Assembly: GCA_902598655.1 (NCBI GenBank)
Contig: CACKCQ010000004.1
Coordinates: 1-64,000, forward strand
DNA from: an uncultured Pelagibacteraceae bacterium
GTDB taxonomy: Bacteria; Pseudomonadota; Alphaproteobacteria; Pelagibacterales; Pelagibacteraceae
Direction: 5' to 3'
DNA length: 64,000 bases
Shown here: positions 45,074-56,600 of the stretch, one piece after another
Position numbering within the stretch: position 1 is the first letter of the stretch
Layout: every line of letters starts with the position of its first letter
Notes under the pieces: model-generated
What the model saw: only the letters and a program-made list of their open reading frames with translations
Told to the model about the DNA's origin: nothing
Database searches by the model: none
Program-made: the position numbers and the translations under genes

Positions 45074-47482
45074 TTAGGATCTAATTTTTGCACCAGACTT
45101 TGACTCAACTGAAGAGATGATTAGTTTATTAATGTTCTCCAAGTCATTTTCATTTAATGTTTTTTCCTCTGACTGAATAGTTACATTAACAGCTATAGAT
45201 TTTTTTCCCTCTGGTATATTTTCTCCCTCAAACACATCAAATACTCTTACTGACTTAATTAATTTATCATCAACAGATTTAATTATATTAACCAATTCTT
45301 GAGATTTAAAGTTTTTATTAATAATAAATGCAAAATCTCTCTCTGATTTTTGGAAATCAGAAAATTTATATTCAGATTTTGAATCTTTTATCTTTTGTTT
45401 TGAATCTTTTATATAATCAAGACAAATTTCAAATATTACCAAACCTTCAGTTTTTATATCTAATTTTTTTATTATGTTTGGATGAATCTCACCAAAATAT
45501 GCTAGAGCATTTTTTTCGTTTTTATTTTGGTACACTCCTCCAGATTTTCCTGGGTGATAATAAGAAGGAGTTTTATCATCTATAACAATATCATCTTTAT
45601 CAATCCCTGCTTCACAAAGACTTTGAATTACATCTTTTTTTACATCGAATGTGTCTACAATTCTTTCTTTATCATTCCAAGATAATCTTGAAACCTTTCC
45701 TGCCCTCACGGCGCCTATAACAGTCAGTTGATCTCCAGGATTTTTCCCTTTAAACGCTGGACCAATTTCAAATAAAGAAATATCTTTAAATCCTCTATCT
45801 AAATTTTTCTTCAAATAAAATAATAAATTTGGAAAAATAGAATTTCTTAAAACATTTAGATCTGAACTAATCGGATTTACAATTGGTATTTCTTCATCAT
45901 TTTCTTTAAATAATTGATTAATTTTAGAGTCAGTAAATGACCAAGTCACAGTTTCTAAATAACCCTTTGATGCCACGGATCTTTGTAAAAAATGAAATAA
46001 TTTCTGATAATAATTAAGTGTAGGCTTTAATCTTGTCTTAATTGGTTCTGATGTATTAATATGTTCGTAGCCTTTTATTCTTACTATTTCTTCAACAATA
46101 TCAATTGATTGAGTTATGTCTGGTCTCCAAGAAGGTACTACTAACTTTAAAATTTTTTTTTTTTTAGATACATCAAAACCTAACTTTTCAAGTATTTTAA
46201 TTAATTCTTTATTTTCAACATTAAATCCTGTCGTTTTTTCAAAAAGAAATGGGTCAAAATTAATTATTGTTTTTTTATAATTATCAATTTTTTTTACATC
46301 TAAGTTACTTATTTCACCTCCACAAATTTGTTTTATTAGCTCAGACGCTTTTATTAATCCATCTTCAATTGAAAGGGGATCTATGCCTCTTTCGAATCTG
46401 AATTTTGCATCTGTATCTATATTTAATTGTTTAGAGGTTTTTCTTATTGAACGTGGCAAAAAATAAGCAGATTCTAATAATATATTTTTGGTCGAATATT
46501 CTGTTCCAGATCTTGTCCCACCAATTATGCCGCCTAGACCAAGGACTCCAGTTCTGTCAGAAATAACGCACATATCATTTTCTAAAATGTATTTTTTATT
46601 ATCTAAGGCTTCGAAACTTTCTCCTTTAGAAGAACTTCTAACAATAACTTCATTATCTATTTTATCTGCATCATAAGCGTGTAATGGTCTATTTAAATCA
46701 AACATTACATAATTAGTAATATCGACTATCGCAGATATTGGTTTTTGGCCTAAAGACAGAATTTTATCTTTTAGCCATTTTGGACTCTCTTTATTTGTTA
46801 CACCTTTTATTAAACAACTTCCAAATATTGTGCATCCTTGAGCTTTTTCTTTTTTTATTGTTACGTTTATATTTTGATTACCTCTATATTTTAAATTGGA
46901 TTTTTTATTAATTTTTAATGTACCAGCACCAGCAGCAGATAAATCTCTAGCAATTCCTCTTACTCCTAAACAATCTGGTCTATTGGGCGTGATTGATAAA
47001 TCTATTACTTTTTCAGAAGTGTTTTTAAAATATTTTTCTCCAACTTTGTTTGCATATTTATTGTTTTTTAATTCTATAATTCCATCACTTTCATTGGATA
47101 ATAGTAATTCTGACTCAGAACAGAGCATTCCATATGATGTTACACCTCTTATTTTACTTACAGATAATTTCATCTGATTTTTAGGAATAATCGATCCTGG
47201 AGGTGCATAAACAGTCAAAAGACCATTTTTTGCATTCGGGGCTCCACATACTACTTCAATTGTTTTGTCGCTACCTATATCAACATCACATAACTTCAAT
47301 CTGTCAGCATTAGGATGAGTTTTGGCATTTATAATTTTTGCAACAATAAATGTATCTAATTCAGATGTAGAGCTCTCAAAACTTTCTACTTCTAGACCTA
47401 TATTGGTTAATTTATCTATTATTTGATTATTATTAAATTTTGTATCAAGATGGTTTTTTAACCAGTCAACGGTGAACTTCAT
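45074..47482 (-). CDS. pheT: Phenylalanyl-tRNA synthetase beta subunit
   Basis: An 802-aa protein with the N-terminal EMAP/tRNA-binding domain ([20 protein letters not shown]), B3/B4 ([17 protein letters not shown]-type [19 protein letters not shown]), B5 and the catalytic-like core, and a C-terminal FDX-ACB anticodon domain ([36 protein letters not shown]). It forms the alpha2-beta2 enzyme with PheS. It overlaps pheS by 4 bases. Confidence 0.96.
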   Translation of the reverse strand: MKFTVDWLKNHLDTKFNNNQIIDKLTNIGLEVESFESSTSELDTFIVAKIINAKTHPNADRLKLCDVDIGSDKTIEVVCGAPNAKNGLLTVYAPPGSIIPKNQMKLSVSKIRGVTSYGMLCSESELLLSNESDGIIELKNNKYANKVGEKYFKNTSEKVIDLSITPNRPDCLGVRGIARDLSAAGAGTLKINKKSNLKYRGNQNINVTIKKEKAQGCTIFGSCLIKGVTNKESPKWLKDKILSLGQKPISAIVDITNYVMFDLNRPLHAYDADKIDNEVIVRSSSKGESFEALDNKKYILENDMCVISDRTGVLGLGGIIGGTRSGTEYSTKNILLESAYFLPRSIRKTSKQLNIDTDAKFRFERGIDPLSIEDGLIKASELIKQICGGEISNLDVKKIDNYKKTIINFDPFLFEKTTGFNVENKELIKILEKLGFDVSKKKKILKLVVPSWRPDITQSIDIVEEIVRIKGYEHINTSEPIKTRLKPTLNYYQKLFHFLQRSVASKGYLETVTWSFTDSKINQLFKENDEEIPIVNPISSDLNVLRNSIFPNLLFYLKKNLDRGFKDISLFEIGPAFKGKNPGDQLTVIGAVRAGKVSRLSWNDKERIVDTFDVKKDVIQSLCEAGIDKDDIVIDDKTPSYYHPGKSGGVYQNKNEKNALAYFGEIHPNIIKKLDIKTEGLVIFEICLDYIKDSKQKIKDSKSEYKFSDFQKSERDFAFIINKNFKSQELVNIIKSVDDKLIKSVRVFDVFEGENIPEGKKSIAVNVTIQSEEKTLNENDLENINKLIISSVESKSGAKIRS

Positions 47483-48546
47483 CTACTCAGTCCTCTATAA
47501 TTTGATGGTACATCTAATGGATCAAAACCAAAGTGACTTAACCATCTATAATCAGTCTCAAAAAAAGCTCTTAAATCGTTAATTCCATATTTCAACATTC
47601 CCAGTCTGTCTATGCCAATTCCAAAGGCATATCCTTGATATTTACTTGGATTAACTTTTACATTTTTTAAAACATTTGGATGAACCATTCCACAACCTAA
47701 AATTTCTAGCCATTTATCACCTTCACCAATTACTATCTTTCCATTTTTAATTTCATATCCTATATCTACTTCTGCCGAAGGTTCAGTAAATGGAAAATGA
47801 CTTGGTCTAAATCTCATTTTAATTTTATCAACTTCAAAAAACTCCTTAATAAAATAATTTAAACATCCTTTTAGATGTCCCATGTTTATATTTTTATCTA
47901 TATGTAACCCTTCAACTTGATGAAACATCGGAGCATGAGTCTGATCACTATCTGATCTGTAAGTTCGTCCCGGAGCAATAATTTTAAAAGGAGGTTTGCC
48001 TTTTAGCATAGTTCTTACCTGAACTGGAGATGTGTGAGTTCTCAAAAGTAATTCCTTATTATTATCTAGATAAAAAGTATCATGCATATCTCTAGCTGGA
48101 TGATTATCTGGTGTATTTAATGCTGTAAAATTATTATATTCATTTTCTACATCTGGGCCTTCCTCAACACTAAATCCTATTTCAGAAAATATAGATGAAA
48201 TTTCATCTATTACCTGGGAGACTGGATGAATTTTACCAATTTTAATATCTCTTTCTGGAAGAGTTACATCAATTTTTTCTTTCTCAAGCTTTAAATTAAT
48301 TTCTTTAGTTTCTATTTCTTTAATTTTGATTGATATTTTATTTTGAAGTTCGTCTTTAACATTATTTAAATCTGAGGCTAATTTTTTTCTTTCTTCTACA
48401 GAAATCGAACCTAATTTTTTAAATTCGTTCGATATAATTCCGTTTTTTCCAAATAGTTCTGATTTAATGTTGTTTACCTTATCAACATTATTTTCCGTAT
48501 TAAGTTTATCGATATAATCATCTTTTATTTTTTTAATATCAGACAT
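47479..48546 (-). CDS. pheS: Phenylalanyl-tRNA synthetase alpha subunit
   Basis: A 355-aa class II subunit: an N-terminal coiled-coil (to about 90), [19 protein letters not shown], motif 2 [49 protein letters not shown] and motif 3 [14 protein letters not shown]-type [16 protein letters not shown]. It charges tRNA-Phe, which is encoded at 18057 in this window. It follows rplT after 43 bases in the thrS-infC-rpmI-rplT-pheS-pheT order known from E. coli. Confidence 0.96.
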   Translation of the reverse strand: MSDIKKIKDDYIDKLNTENNVDKVNNIKSELFGKNGIISNEFKKLGSISVEERKKLASDLNNVKDELQNKISIKIKEIETKEINLKLEKEKIDVTLPERDIKIGKIHPVSQVIDEISSIFSEIGFSVEEGPDVENEYNNFTALNTPDNHPARDMHDTFYLDNNKELLLRTHTSPVQVRTMLKGKPPFKIIAPGRTYRSDSDQTHAPMFHQVEGLHIDKNINMGHLKGCLNYFIKEFFEVDKIKMRFRPSHFPFTEPSAEVDIGYEIKNGKIVIGEGDKWLEILGCGMVHPNVLKNVKVNPSKYQGYAFGIGIDRLGMLKYGINDLRAFFETDYRWLSHFGFDPLDVPSNYRGLSR

Positions 48547-48589
48547 TTTGATAGAATATTTGTTAAAGGAAGAAAAACAATAGTCTTGA

Positions 48590-48946
48590 TTAATTTAATG
48601 CTGCTTGAGCCCTTTTAACTATAGTTTTGAAAGCTTCAGGGTTATCGTAAGCAATTTCTGCAAGAATTTTTCTATCTAATTTAATTCCAGATTTGCTTAA
48701 ACCATTAATAAACTTTGAGTATGTTATACCTTCGGATCTAACACCAGCATTAATTCTTTGTATCCACAGTGATTTGAAATCTCTTTTTTTATTTCTTCTA
48801 TCTCTATAAGCATACTGCATGGCTTTCTCCATTGCTTGTCTTGCAACTCTTATAGTATTTTTTCTTCTTCCCCACTGACCTTTAACAGCTTTTAAAACTT
48901 TTTTATGTTTAGCTCTACTTGTAACTCCTCTTTTAACTCTTGCCAT
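48590..48946 (-). CDS. rplT: Ribosomal protein L20
   Basis: A 118-aa basic protein: [19 protein letters not shown], the motif [20 protein letters not shown] and [17 protein letters not shown]. It binds 23S rRNA and in many bacteria represses its own operon by binding the infC-rpmI leader. One base separates it from rpmI. Confidence 0.97.
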   Translation of the reverse strand: MARVKRGVTSRAKHKKVLKAVKGQWGRRKNTIRVARQAMEKAMQYAYRDRRNKKRDFKSLWIQRINAGVRSEGITYSKFINGLSKSGIKLDRKILAEIAYDNPEAFKTIVKRAQAALN

Positions 48947-48947
48947 T

Positions 48948-49154
48948 TTATCCTCTTAAGCTGTAAGGCATATAAGATTTTACTATCTTACCATCTTGTT
49001 TGGATAAAACGGTTGTGCCTCTTTGTTTTCTAATTTGTGAATTTGTTCTTTTAATCATGCCGTGTCTTTTTCCAGCCTGTGGGGTAATAACCTTACCTTT
49101 TGCTGAGATTTTAAATCTTTTTTTAGCTGAACTTTTTGTTTTTAACTTGGGCAT
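48948..49154 (-). CDS. rpmI: Ribosomal protein L35
   Basis: A 68-aa basic protein: [40 protein letters not shown] and the ending SYMPYSLRG fit L35. It is part of the 50S subunit. The 52-base gap to infC has no clear leader structure. Confidence 0.96.
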   Translation of the reverse strand: MPKLKTKSSAKKRFKISAKGKVITPQAGKRHGMIKRTNSQIRKQRGTTVLSKQDGKIVKSYMPYSLRG

Positions 49155-49206
49155 AATTTTCGGGTTTATACAAATATTAAATTAAATTTACAACTAGAAA
49201 TATGGC

Positions 49207-49752
49207 TTATAAAGGCTGGATTACCATAATCATTTGCTTTCCATCAAATTTTGGCTGAAGCTCTACTCTTCCAATAGTCTCCATGTCTGCCTTAATTTTA
49301 TCCATTAATTCATTGCCAAGGTTTGAATGTTGTAATTCTCTGCCCTTAAACCTTATTGTAAATTTGACTTTATCGCCTTTTGCCAAAAATTTTTGAGCAT
49401 TTTTAATTTTGAAAGTGTAGTCATGAACTTCTGTAACTGGCCTTAATTTTATTTCTTTTAATTCAATTTTCTTTTGTTTTTTTTTTGCCTTGTTAGCTTT
49501 TTTTTGTGCATCGTATTTATATTTACCCATGTCCATAATTTTACAGACAGGCGGTTTTGCATTTGGAGCAATTTCAATTAAATCTAAACCTTCATTTTTT
49601 GCTTTATTGATAGCTTCATTTAAATTTAAAATTCCTAAATTTTCTCCATCACTTGCAATAACTTGAACTTCATTTGATGTAATCCTGTTGTTAGACCTTG
49701 GGCCTCTTGCTTTAGTTCTTTTTTGAAAATAATTTTGTTTAAAATCTGCCAC
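49207..49752 (-). CDS. infC: Translation initiation factor IF-3
   Basis: A 181-aa IF-3: RGPRSNNRITSNEVQVI, GLDLIEIAPNAKPPVCKIMD, YDAQKKANKAKKKQKK linker, EIKLRPVTEVHDYTFKIKNA and VKFTIRFKGRELQHSNLG. The start codon on the minus strand is GTG, directly abutting the thrS stop. IF-3 genes often use rare starts (AUU in E. coli) for self-control; a GTG is milder, so that type of control is not evident. Confidence 0.95.
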   Translation of the reverse strand: MADFKQNYFQKRTKARGPRSNNRITSNEVQVIASDGENLGILNLNEAINKAKNEGLDLIEIAPNAKPPVCKIMDMGKYKYDAQKKANKAKKKQKKIELKEIKLRPVTEVHDYTFKIKNAQKFLAKGDKVKFTIRFKGRELQHSNLGNELMDKIKADMETIGRVELQPKFDGKQMIMVIQPL

Positions 49753-51672
49753 TTAAATTGAAGGGGCTTTATTTAGATCGGAGTATTTTTTTATAAATTC
49801 TTTCAAAGCCATATTTTCTTGTTTATTAGAATCCAATCTTCTAATAGTTACACTGTTGGAGTCAACTTCTTTTTTTCCACAAATCAATAACATTGGTACT
49901 TTTGTTAAAGAATGATCTCTTATTTTATAATTTAAATTGTGATTTTTAAGATCCACCTCGACAATCAAACCAACCCGTTTTAATTCCTTAGCTACACTTT
50001 TAGCATATTCATCAAAATCACTAGAGATTGGAATAACTACTGCCTGTAAAGGTGATATCCAAAATGGTAGCTTGCCTGCATAATTCTCTATAAGGATACC
50101 TATGAACCTTTCTAAAGATCCAAATAATGCTCTGTGTAACATTACAGGTACTTTTTTAGTTCCATCTTTATCAACAAAAGAAGCTCCTAATCTACCTGGT
50201 AAATTTAAATCTACTTGTAAGGTTCCACACTGCCAATCTCTACCGATTGCATCTCTTAAAACAAATTCAATTTTTGGTCCATAAAATGCGCCCTCACCTT
50301 TATTAATTGAGTACTCTAGCTTTGTCGCTTTGATTGCCTCTAACAACGCAGCCTCTGATTTATCCCAAACTTTATCGTCACCAACTCTTAAATCTGGTCT
50401 ATCTGAATATTTTAAAATAACATCTTCAAAACCAAGATCTTTATAAATTTCTAAAATTAAATTTGTAACACTCAAACATTCTTCAGTAATTTGTTCTTCT
50501 GTACAAAAAATATGTGCATCATCTTGAGTAAAGGCTCTTACACGTAATAATCCATGCAATGCACCTGAAGGTTCATATCTATGAACTTTTCCAAATTCTG
50601 ACATCTTTAAAGGTAAGTCTCTATAACTTTTAAGTCCTTGATTAAATACTTGAACACACCCAGGACAATTCATGGGTTTAATTGCAAATACTTTTTCATC
50701 TGGTGTAGTTGAAGTATACATATTAGCTCCAAATTTTTCCCAGTGGCCAGATTTTTCCCATAAAGATCTATCAAGTATTTCTGGCGTATTTATCTCTTTG
50801 TAACCATCGTGATCTTGTTTCATTCTCATATATGAAACTAATTTTTGGAACAAATTCCATCCTTTCTGGTGCCAAAACACAGATCCAGGACTTTCTTCTC
50901 TAAAATGAAATAAATCCATCTCTTTTCCAATTTTTCTATGATCTCTTTTTTCTGCTTCCTCAATTCTCTGAAGATAAAGGTCTAATTCTTTTTGAGTTGC
51001 CCAACCAGTACCATATATTCTTTGAAGCATTTCATTTTTAGAGTCACCACGCCAATAAGCTCCAGATACTTTTGTCAGTTTAAAAGCTTTACCTATTTTA
51101 CCAGAAGATACTAAATGTGGACCTCTACATAAATCATGCCATGTTTCGCCATGATGATAAACAGTTAGTTCTTCGTTTTTAGGAATGCTCTCAATTATCT
51201 CAGCTTTGTATTTTTCTCCAATTTTTTTAAAATGACTTATAGCTTTATCTCTCTCCCAAACTTCTTTTCTTGTTTTTACATCTTTATCTATTATCTCTGA
51301 CATTTTTTTTTCAATCTTTTTTAGATCATCGCTAGTAAAAGGCTCTTTTCTTGCAAAATCATAATAAAATCCATTTTCTATAACTGGCCCAATTGTTACC
51401 TGTGTGCCTGGGTATAGTTCTTGAACGGCCATAGCCATTATATGTGCAGTGTCATGTCTAATGACTTCTAAACCCTCAGGATCTTTAGCTGTAAATATTT
51501 CAATAGAACAATCTTGATCAATAAGAGTATATAAATCTTTAAGTTCACCGTTTATGCTCATCACCAAAGCTTGCTTACCTAAAGACTTGCTAATTTTTTC
51601 AGCAACCTCTGTGCCTGTTATACTTTTTTCAAAGTTTAATTTTTTTCCATCAGGTAATGTAATATTTGGCAT
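49753..51672 (-). CDS. thrS: Threonyl-tRNA synthetase
   Basis: A 639-aa enzyme: TGS domain at the start (PNITLPDGKKLNFEKSITG), the editing domain (HDTAHIMAMAVQELYPGTQ; YHHGETWHDLCRGPHL), the catalytic core with MNCPGCVQVF zinc Cys, RVRAFTQDDAHIFC and PVMLHRALFGSLERFIGIL, and the anticodon-binding domain. It also probably autoregulates in E. coli; no operator is evident here. It charges the tRNA-Thr at 22221. It overlaps the glycosyltransferase gene by 1 base. Confidence 0.96.
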   Translation of the reverse strand: MPNITLPDGKKLNFEKSITGTEVAEKISKSLGKQALVMSINGELKDLYTLIDQDCSIEIFTAKDPEGLEVIRHDTAHIMAMAVQELYPGTQVTIGPVIENGFYYDFARKEPFTSDDLKKIEKKMSEIIDKDVKTRKEVWERDKAISHFKKIGEKYKAEIIESIPKNEELTVYHHGETWHDLCRGPHLVSSGKIGKAFKLTKVSGAYWRGDSKNEMLQRIYGTGWATQKELDLYLQRIEEAEKRDHRKIGKEMDLFHFREESPGSVFWHQKGWNLFQKLVSYMRMKQDHDGYKEINTPEILDRSLWEKSGHWEKFGANMYTSTTPDEKVFAIKPMNCPGCVQVFNQGLKSYRDLPLKMSEFGKVHRYEPSGALHGLLRVRAFTQDDAHIFCTEEQITEECLSVTNLILEIYKDLGFEDVILKYSDRPDLRVGDDKVWDKSEAALLEAIKATKLEYSINKGEGAFYGPKIEFVLRDAIGRDWQCGTLQVDLNLPGRLGASFVDKDGTKKVPVMLHRALFGSLERFIGILIENYAGKLPFWISPLQAVVIPISSDFDEYAKSVAKELKRVGLIVEVDLKNHNLNYKIRDHSLTKVPMLLICGKKEVDSNSVTIRRLDSNKQENMALKEFIKKYSDLNKAPSI

Positions 51673-52826
51673 TAGTTTATTAATTTTTTATACTCTGAAT
51701 AAGTAGAAAAACACATTTTTTCAACATTAAATTTTGAAACGACATTTTTTCTACCTTCTATGCCCATTTGATTGATAGTCTGTTCATCTAAATTCATAAT
51801 TTCTATTAACTTTTTTGAAAGATCGTCAGAGTTATTTGCTTCAAATAAAAATCCTGTTTTATTTTCATTTATAGTCTCTCTTGATCCCCCAATATTACTT
51901 GCAACAATTGGTTTTTTCATTGCCTGAGCCTCAACGGATATTCTTCCAAAAGCTTCTGGTTCTATTGATGAAGAAACTATGATGTCTGAAACTTTGTAAG
52001 CTAGAGGCATATTTTTACAATGATCTATAAATTTTACTTGGTTAGTTAATCTATACTGTTCAACTAACCTAATAAGTTTCTTTTTGTAAAGTTCTCTTCC
52101 TTGATCGCTCCCAAGAATAATTACATTAAATACCTCGTGTCCTAAATTAATATTTACTTTATTAATAGCATCTAAAAACATTTCTTGGCCTTTCCATTCT
52201 GTTAATCTTCCGGGTAATAGAACAGTTTTTCTCTCAATTTTAAGTCCCCATGATTTAAATAATTCATCTTCCTCTGTTTCTATAGTAGTTGATGGATCAA
52301 AATAGTCAGTATTAATGCCTCTAAATATCACCAAGAATTTTTTTTTATCATTAAGGTATTTAGAGTAGTTTTCTTTAATATGTGAAAATATAAAATTAGA
52401 CCCAGCAATAATTAAATCTGATCTCAACATTACAGAGTTATATAATTTTTTTAATTTACTTTTAAAATTATATGTTCCATGAAATGTAGTTACAAATTTA
52501 CGTCGTGTGATTTTGGTAGCTAGCAAACAAGACCATGCAGGTGCTCTACTTCTCGCGTGGACAATATTAATTCCATAAAATAAAATTATTAAAGAAATAA
52601 TTATTGAATTAAAAAAAACCAAAATGGGGTTTTTGGAGTTAACAGGCAATCTTATATATTTAACTTTTTTTTTATCTATAAACTTTGTTAATTCACCACC
52701 GTTGCAAATTAAAAAAGATTTACAATCATTTTCATGTAGATAGTGTGCGATATCATAACAACCTGTTTCTGCGCCACCGTATCCAAGTTTTGGTATAACT
52801 TGCAGAACTTTCAATTTTGGATGCAT
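51672..52826 (-). CDS. Glycosyltransferase family 4 protein (GT-B)
   Basis: A 384-aa GT-B fold enzyme: KVLQVIPKLGYGGAETGCYD at the start with the GGAE loop, the linker helix VHARSRAPAWS, the donor-binding GRLTEWKGQEMFLDAI and the EX7E motif EPEAFGRISVEAQAMKKPI. It probably transfers a sugar to a surface polysaccharide or lipid; donor and acceptor are unknown. It is coupled to thrS at its 3' end, an unusual partner. Confidence 0.88.
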   Translation of the reverse strand: MHPKLKVLQVIPKLGYGGAETGCYDIAHYLHENDCKSFLICNGGELTKFIDKKKVKYIRLPVNSKNPILVFFNSIIISLIILFYGINIVHARSRAPAWSCLLATKITRRKFVTTFHGTYNFKSKLKKLYNSVMLRSDLIIAGSNFIFSHIKENYSKYLNDKKKFLVIFRGINTDYFDPSTTIETEEDELFKSWGLKIERKTVLLPGRLTEWKGQEMFLDAINKVNINLGHEVFNVIILGSDQGRELYKKKLIRLVEQYRLTNQVKFIDHCKNMPLAYKVSDIIVSSSIEPEAFGRISVEAQAMKKPIVASNIGGSRETINENKTGFLFEANNSDDLSKKLIEIMNLDEQTINQMGIEGRKNVVSKFNVEKMCFSTYSEYKKLIN

Positions 52827-52868
52827 ATGGTAGAGTTATAATATTTCAAATCAATTTTAATACTTTAT

Positions 52869-53630
52869 ATGAAAAAATTTAAATTTCTAAAAATTTCTAA
52901 AACAAAAAAACTAAGATATATAAGCAATTATTATAAGAAAAATCTTTATATTATATTTTTACCAGGTTTTGCATCCGATATAGAAGGAAATAAACCTAAA
53001 AGATTTTTAAACTATGCTAAAAAAAATAAATTGGGTTTTTTGGCACTAGAATATTCTGGATACGGAAAATCTTCAGGTGAATTTACAAAAGGGAATATTT
53101 CCACTTGGGCAAATGATGCAAAACAGACTATTAAGAATATAGTTAAAAAAAATGATATAATTTTAATAGGTTCTAGTATGGGTGCTTGGATTTCTTTATT
53201 ATTATTTAAATCAATTAAGAAACAGATTAAAGGCTTTATGGGAATTGGCTCTGCTCCAGAATTTTTAACAAGAATAATGTGGAAAAAATTTTCAAAAAGG
53301 ACAAAGAGTGAAATTATCAAAAAAGGTATTAGCAAAATTAAAAATGGTGGATATGAGTATCTCATAACTAATCAATTAATTAAAGATGGAAGAAAAAAAC
53401 AAAATAAAGTTTTGAATGTTAAAATTCCGATGAAAATACCTGTTACTATGGTCCATGGTCAAAAAGATGAAGTGGTACCAATTAAATACTCAAGAGAAGT
53501 TTTAAAAATTTTCAGCAAAGCAAAAAAAAAATTAAATATAATTAAGAAGGGTGACCATAGTCTCTCATCAAAAAAAAATCTAAATATTATTTGTAAAGAG
53601 TTAGATAATATTATTGAAAATACTAACTAG
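52869..53630 (+). CDS. Alpha/beta hydrolase
   Basis: A 253-aa alpha/beta hydrolase: YIIFLPGFASDIEG with the oxyanion region, LALEYSGYGKSSGEF, the nucleophile elbow IGSSMGAWISLLL (G-x-S-x-G), acid in HGQKDEVVPI and base in KKGDHSLSSKKN. The triad is complete. The substrate is not deducible; relatives are annotated as esterases or prolyl oligopeptidase-like proteins. It converges on gltB with an 8-base overlap. Confidence 0.88.
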   Translation: MKKFKFLKISKTKKLRYISNYYKKNLYIIFLPGFASDIEGNKPKRFLNYAKKNKLGFLALEYSGYGKSSGEFTKGNISTWANDAKQTIKNIVKKNDIILIGSSMGAWISLLLFKSIKKQIKGFMGIGSAPEFLTRIMWKKFSKRTKSEIIKKGISKIKNGGYEYLITNQLIKDGRKKQNKVLNVKIPMKIPVTMVHGQKDEVVPIKYSREVLKIFSKAKKKLNIIKKGDHSLSSKKNLNIICKELDNIIENTN

Positions 53631-56600
53631 CTTGACCGACTAATTTTTTGTTTGAAATAGGATTTTCTAACTTATCTAACATTTCTTTTGGACAAACTTG
53701 TACAAAATTATTTATTTCATTTTCAAAATTCTCAACAATTTTTTTCGAGATTGTTGAATTTGTTTCTATCGCGTGCTCTTGAATTAATTTCCTTAGATGC
53801 TCAATCCAAAATTTAGTTTCTGGAGTTTGCCAAACTACACTTTCAGGATTTACTTTTTTATCAAATTGATTTTCAGGGTCATAAATAAATGCCATACCTC
53901 CTGTCATGCCAGCTCCAAAATTATCACCAATATCTCCTAATATAATAATGTTTCCACCTGTCATGTATTCACAACCATTTGAATCACAACCTTCAACTAC
54001 TGCCGTTGCACCTGAGTTTCTAACAGCAAATCTCTCTCCTGCTTGTCCTGCTGCTAATAGTTTTCCAGAAGTAGCTCCATACAAAACAGTATTTCCAATA
54101 ATAGTATTTTCATTTGAAACAAGGTTGCTTTCATCTTGTAATTTAATCACAATTGTTCCACCTGATAGTCCTTTAGCAACATAATCATTTGCATCCCCTT
54201 TTAAAATTAGTTTTAATCCTTTAATAGCAAAAGCACCAAATGATTGACCTGCTGAACCTTTAAAATTTAAATCGATCGAATTTTCATCAAGATTATTATT
54301 TCCAAATTTTTTGTACAAATGATAAGAAATTCTAGTACCAACTGCTCTATCAGTATTTTGAATCTCAAATTCTTGATTTATTTTTTCTTTTTTATCTATT
54401 TTGTTTTCTATCTCTGGCCATAATTTTTGATCTAGAGTATCTGGGACAGAATTAATTTCAGGTTTCTCACAATATCTTTTATTTTTTCCAGGATCTGCCT
54501 GAACAAAAAGAGGATTTAAATCTAGATCATCAAGGTTTGGTGATCCCTTACTTACTTGCCTTAGTAAGTCAGTTCTTCCAATTACTTCATTTAAAGATTT
54601 GAAACCAAGATCAGCAAGTATTTCTCTTACTTCCTCTGCTATAAATGTAAAAAGGTTTACTACTTTTTCAGGAGTTCCAGTAAATTTCTCTCTTAATTTA
54701 TCATCTTGTGTGCAAACACCAACTGGACATGTATTTGAATGACATTGTCTGACCATTATACAACCCATTGCAACTAAAGCAGTTGTTGCTACGCCAAATT
54801 CTTCTGCTCCCATCATGGCTGCAATTACAACATCTCTTCCTGTTTTTATTCCACCATCAGTTCTAAGCGTCACTTGATGTCTCAAGTTATTTAAAGTCAA
54901 TACCTGATTTGCCTCTGTTAATCCCATCTCCCAAGGAACTCCAACATATTTAACACTTGTCTGTGGAGTGGCTCCAGTACCTCCTGAGTGCCCTGAGATT
55001 AAAATTATATCTGCTTTAGCTTTTGCAACTCCAGCAGCTATTGTTCCAATTCCTGAGGAAGCAACTAATTTAACTCCAACCCTTGCCTTAGGATTTATTT
55101 GTTTTAAATCATAAATTAATTGAGCCAGATCTTCTATTGAGTAAATATCATGATGTGGTGGAGGTGATATTAAAGTAACTCCTGGCGTTGAGTGTCTTAA
55201 TCTCGCAATTTCATTTGTAACTTTAAAACCTGGTAATTGTCCACCTTCACCTGGTTTAGCGCCCTGTGCAATTTTGATTTCAATCTCATTACAATTATTT
55301 AAGTAATTAATGGTTACTCCAAATCTAGCTGATGCAATTTGTTTAACCCTTGAATTTGCACTATCTCCATTCTCCATAATCTTAAATCTTTTTTCATCTT
55401 CTCCACCTTCACCACTACAAGATGCGCCTTTAATTCTGTTCATACCAACAGCAAGAGTTTCATGTGCTTCTTTAGATAAAGCTCCATGAGACATACTTCC
55501 GCTTCCAAATCTTTTTAATATATTAGATGCAGGCTCAACATTAGATATTTCGATAGGATTTTTAGATTTAAAATCTACTAAATCTCTTAAACTTATTGGA
55601 TTTAGATTGTAAATACCTTTTGTGTATTTTTTATATATTTCGTAAGATCCTTGTCCAACCGCAGTTTGGAGTAAATGTATTAGTTTGCCTTGATATTGAT
55701 GTGTTTCACCATTTTTTCTATATCTATAAATACCTCCAATAGGTAAAATATTTGAATTATCGAAAAATGCTTCTTTGTGTATAGTTCTAATTTTCTTTTC
55801 TATTCCTTTTAAACCAATTCCAGAAATCTTTGATAACATCCCAGGAAAGTAATCTTTCACTATTGTTCTGCTTAGTCCCACAGTTTCAAAATTGCATCCA
55901 CCTCTGTAAGAACTTAAAACAGAAATTCCCATTTTAGACATTATTTTAAGAAGACCGAGATTGACTGATTTAATGTATCTTAAAACACATTCATCAAAAG
56001 TGAAATTTCCAAATAATTTCTTAGAATGTCTTTGATATAAGCTGTCAAAAGCTAAATAAGGGTTCACTGTAGTAGCACCAACACCAATTAATGTTGCAAA
56101 AGAGTGAGTATCTAAAGCATCTCCAGTTTGAACATTAATAGAAACATAACCTCTTAAACCTAATTTAACTAAGTGTGTGTTTATTGCCCCTATACATAAA
56201 AGCATCGGCATTGGCATTCTATTTTCTGAAATATTTTTATCAGATAATATTATTTGTTTAATTCCCTCTCTAACAGCTTGTTCAGATTTAACTTTGAGTA
56301 AATTTATTGATTTCTCTAAATCCTCATCTTTTCTGAATGTACAATCTAAAACTTTATTATTATTTCCAAAGAATTTTAAAAATTTTTCAAATTGTGCATT
56401 TGATAATATCGGACTATTTAAGACATAAATATTGTCTTTAGTTAATTTACTAAAATCTAAAATATTACCAAGATTTCCAAATCTTGTCTTTAAACTCATA
56501 ACTTTATTTTCTCTTAGAGAGTCAATTGGTGGATTTGTAACCTGACTAAAGTTTTGTCTAAAGTAATGATATAGTGGTCTATATTTGTCAGATAAAACTG

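Noticed and set aside
53012-53365. 117-codon antisense ORF within the alpha/beta hydrolase
   Set aside because: Shadow of the real gene, which has the complete catalytic triad.
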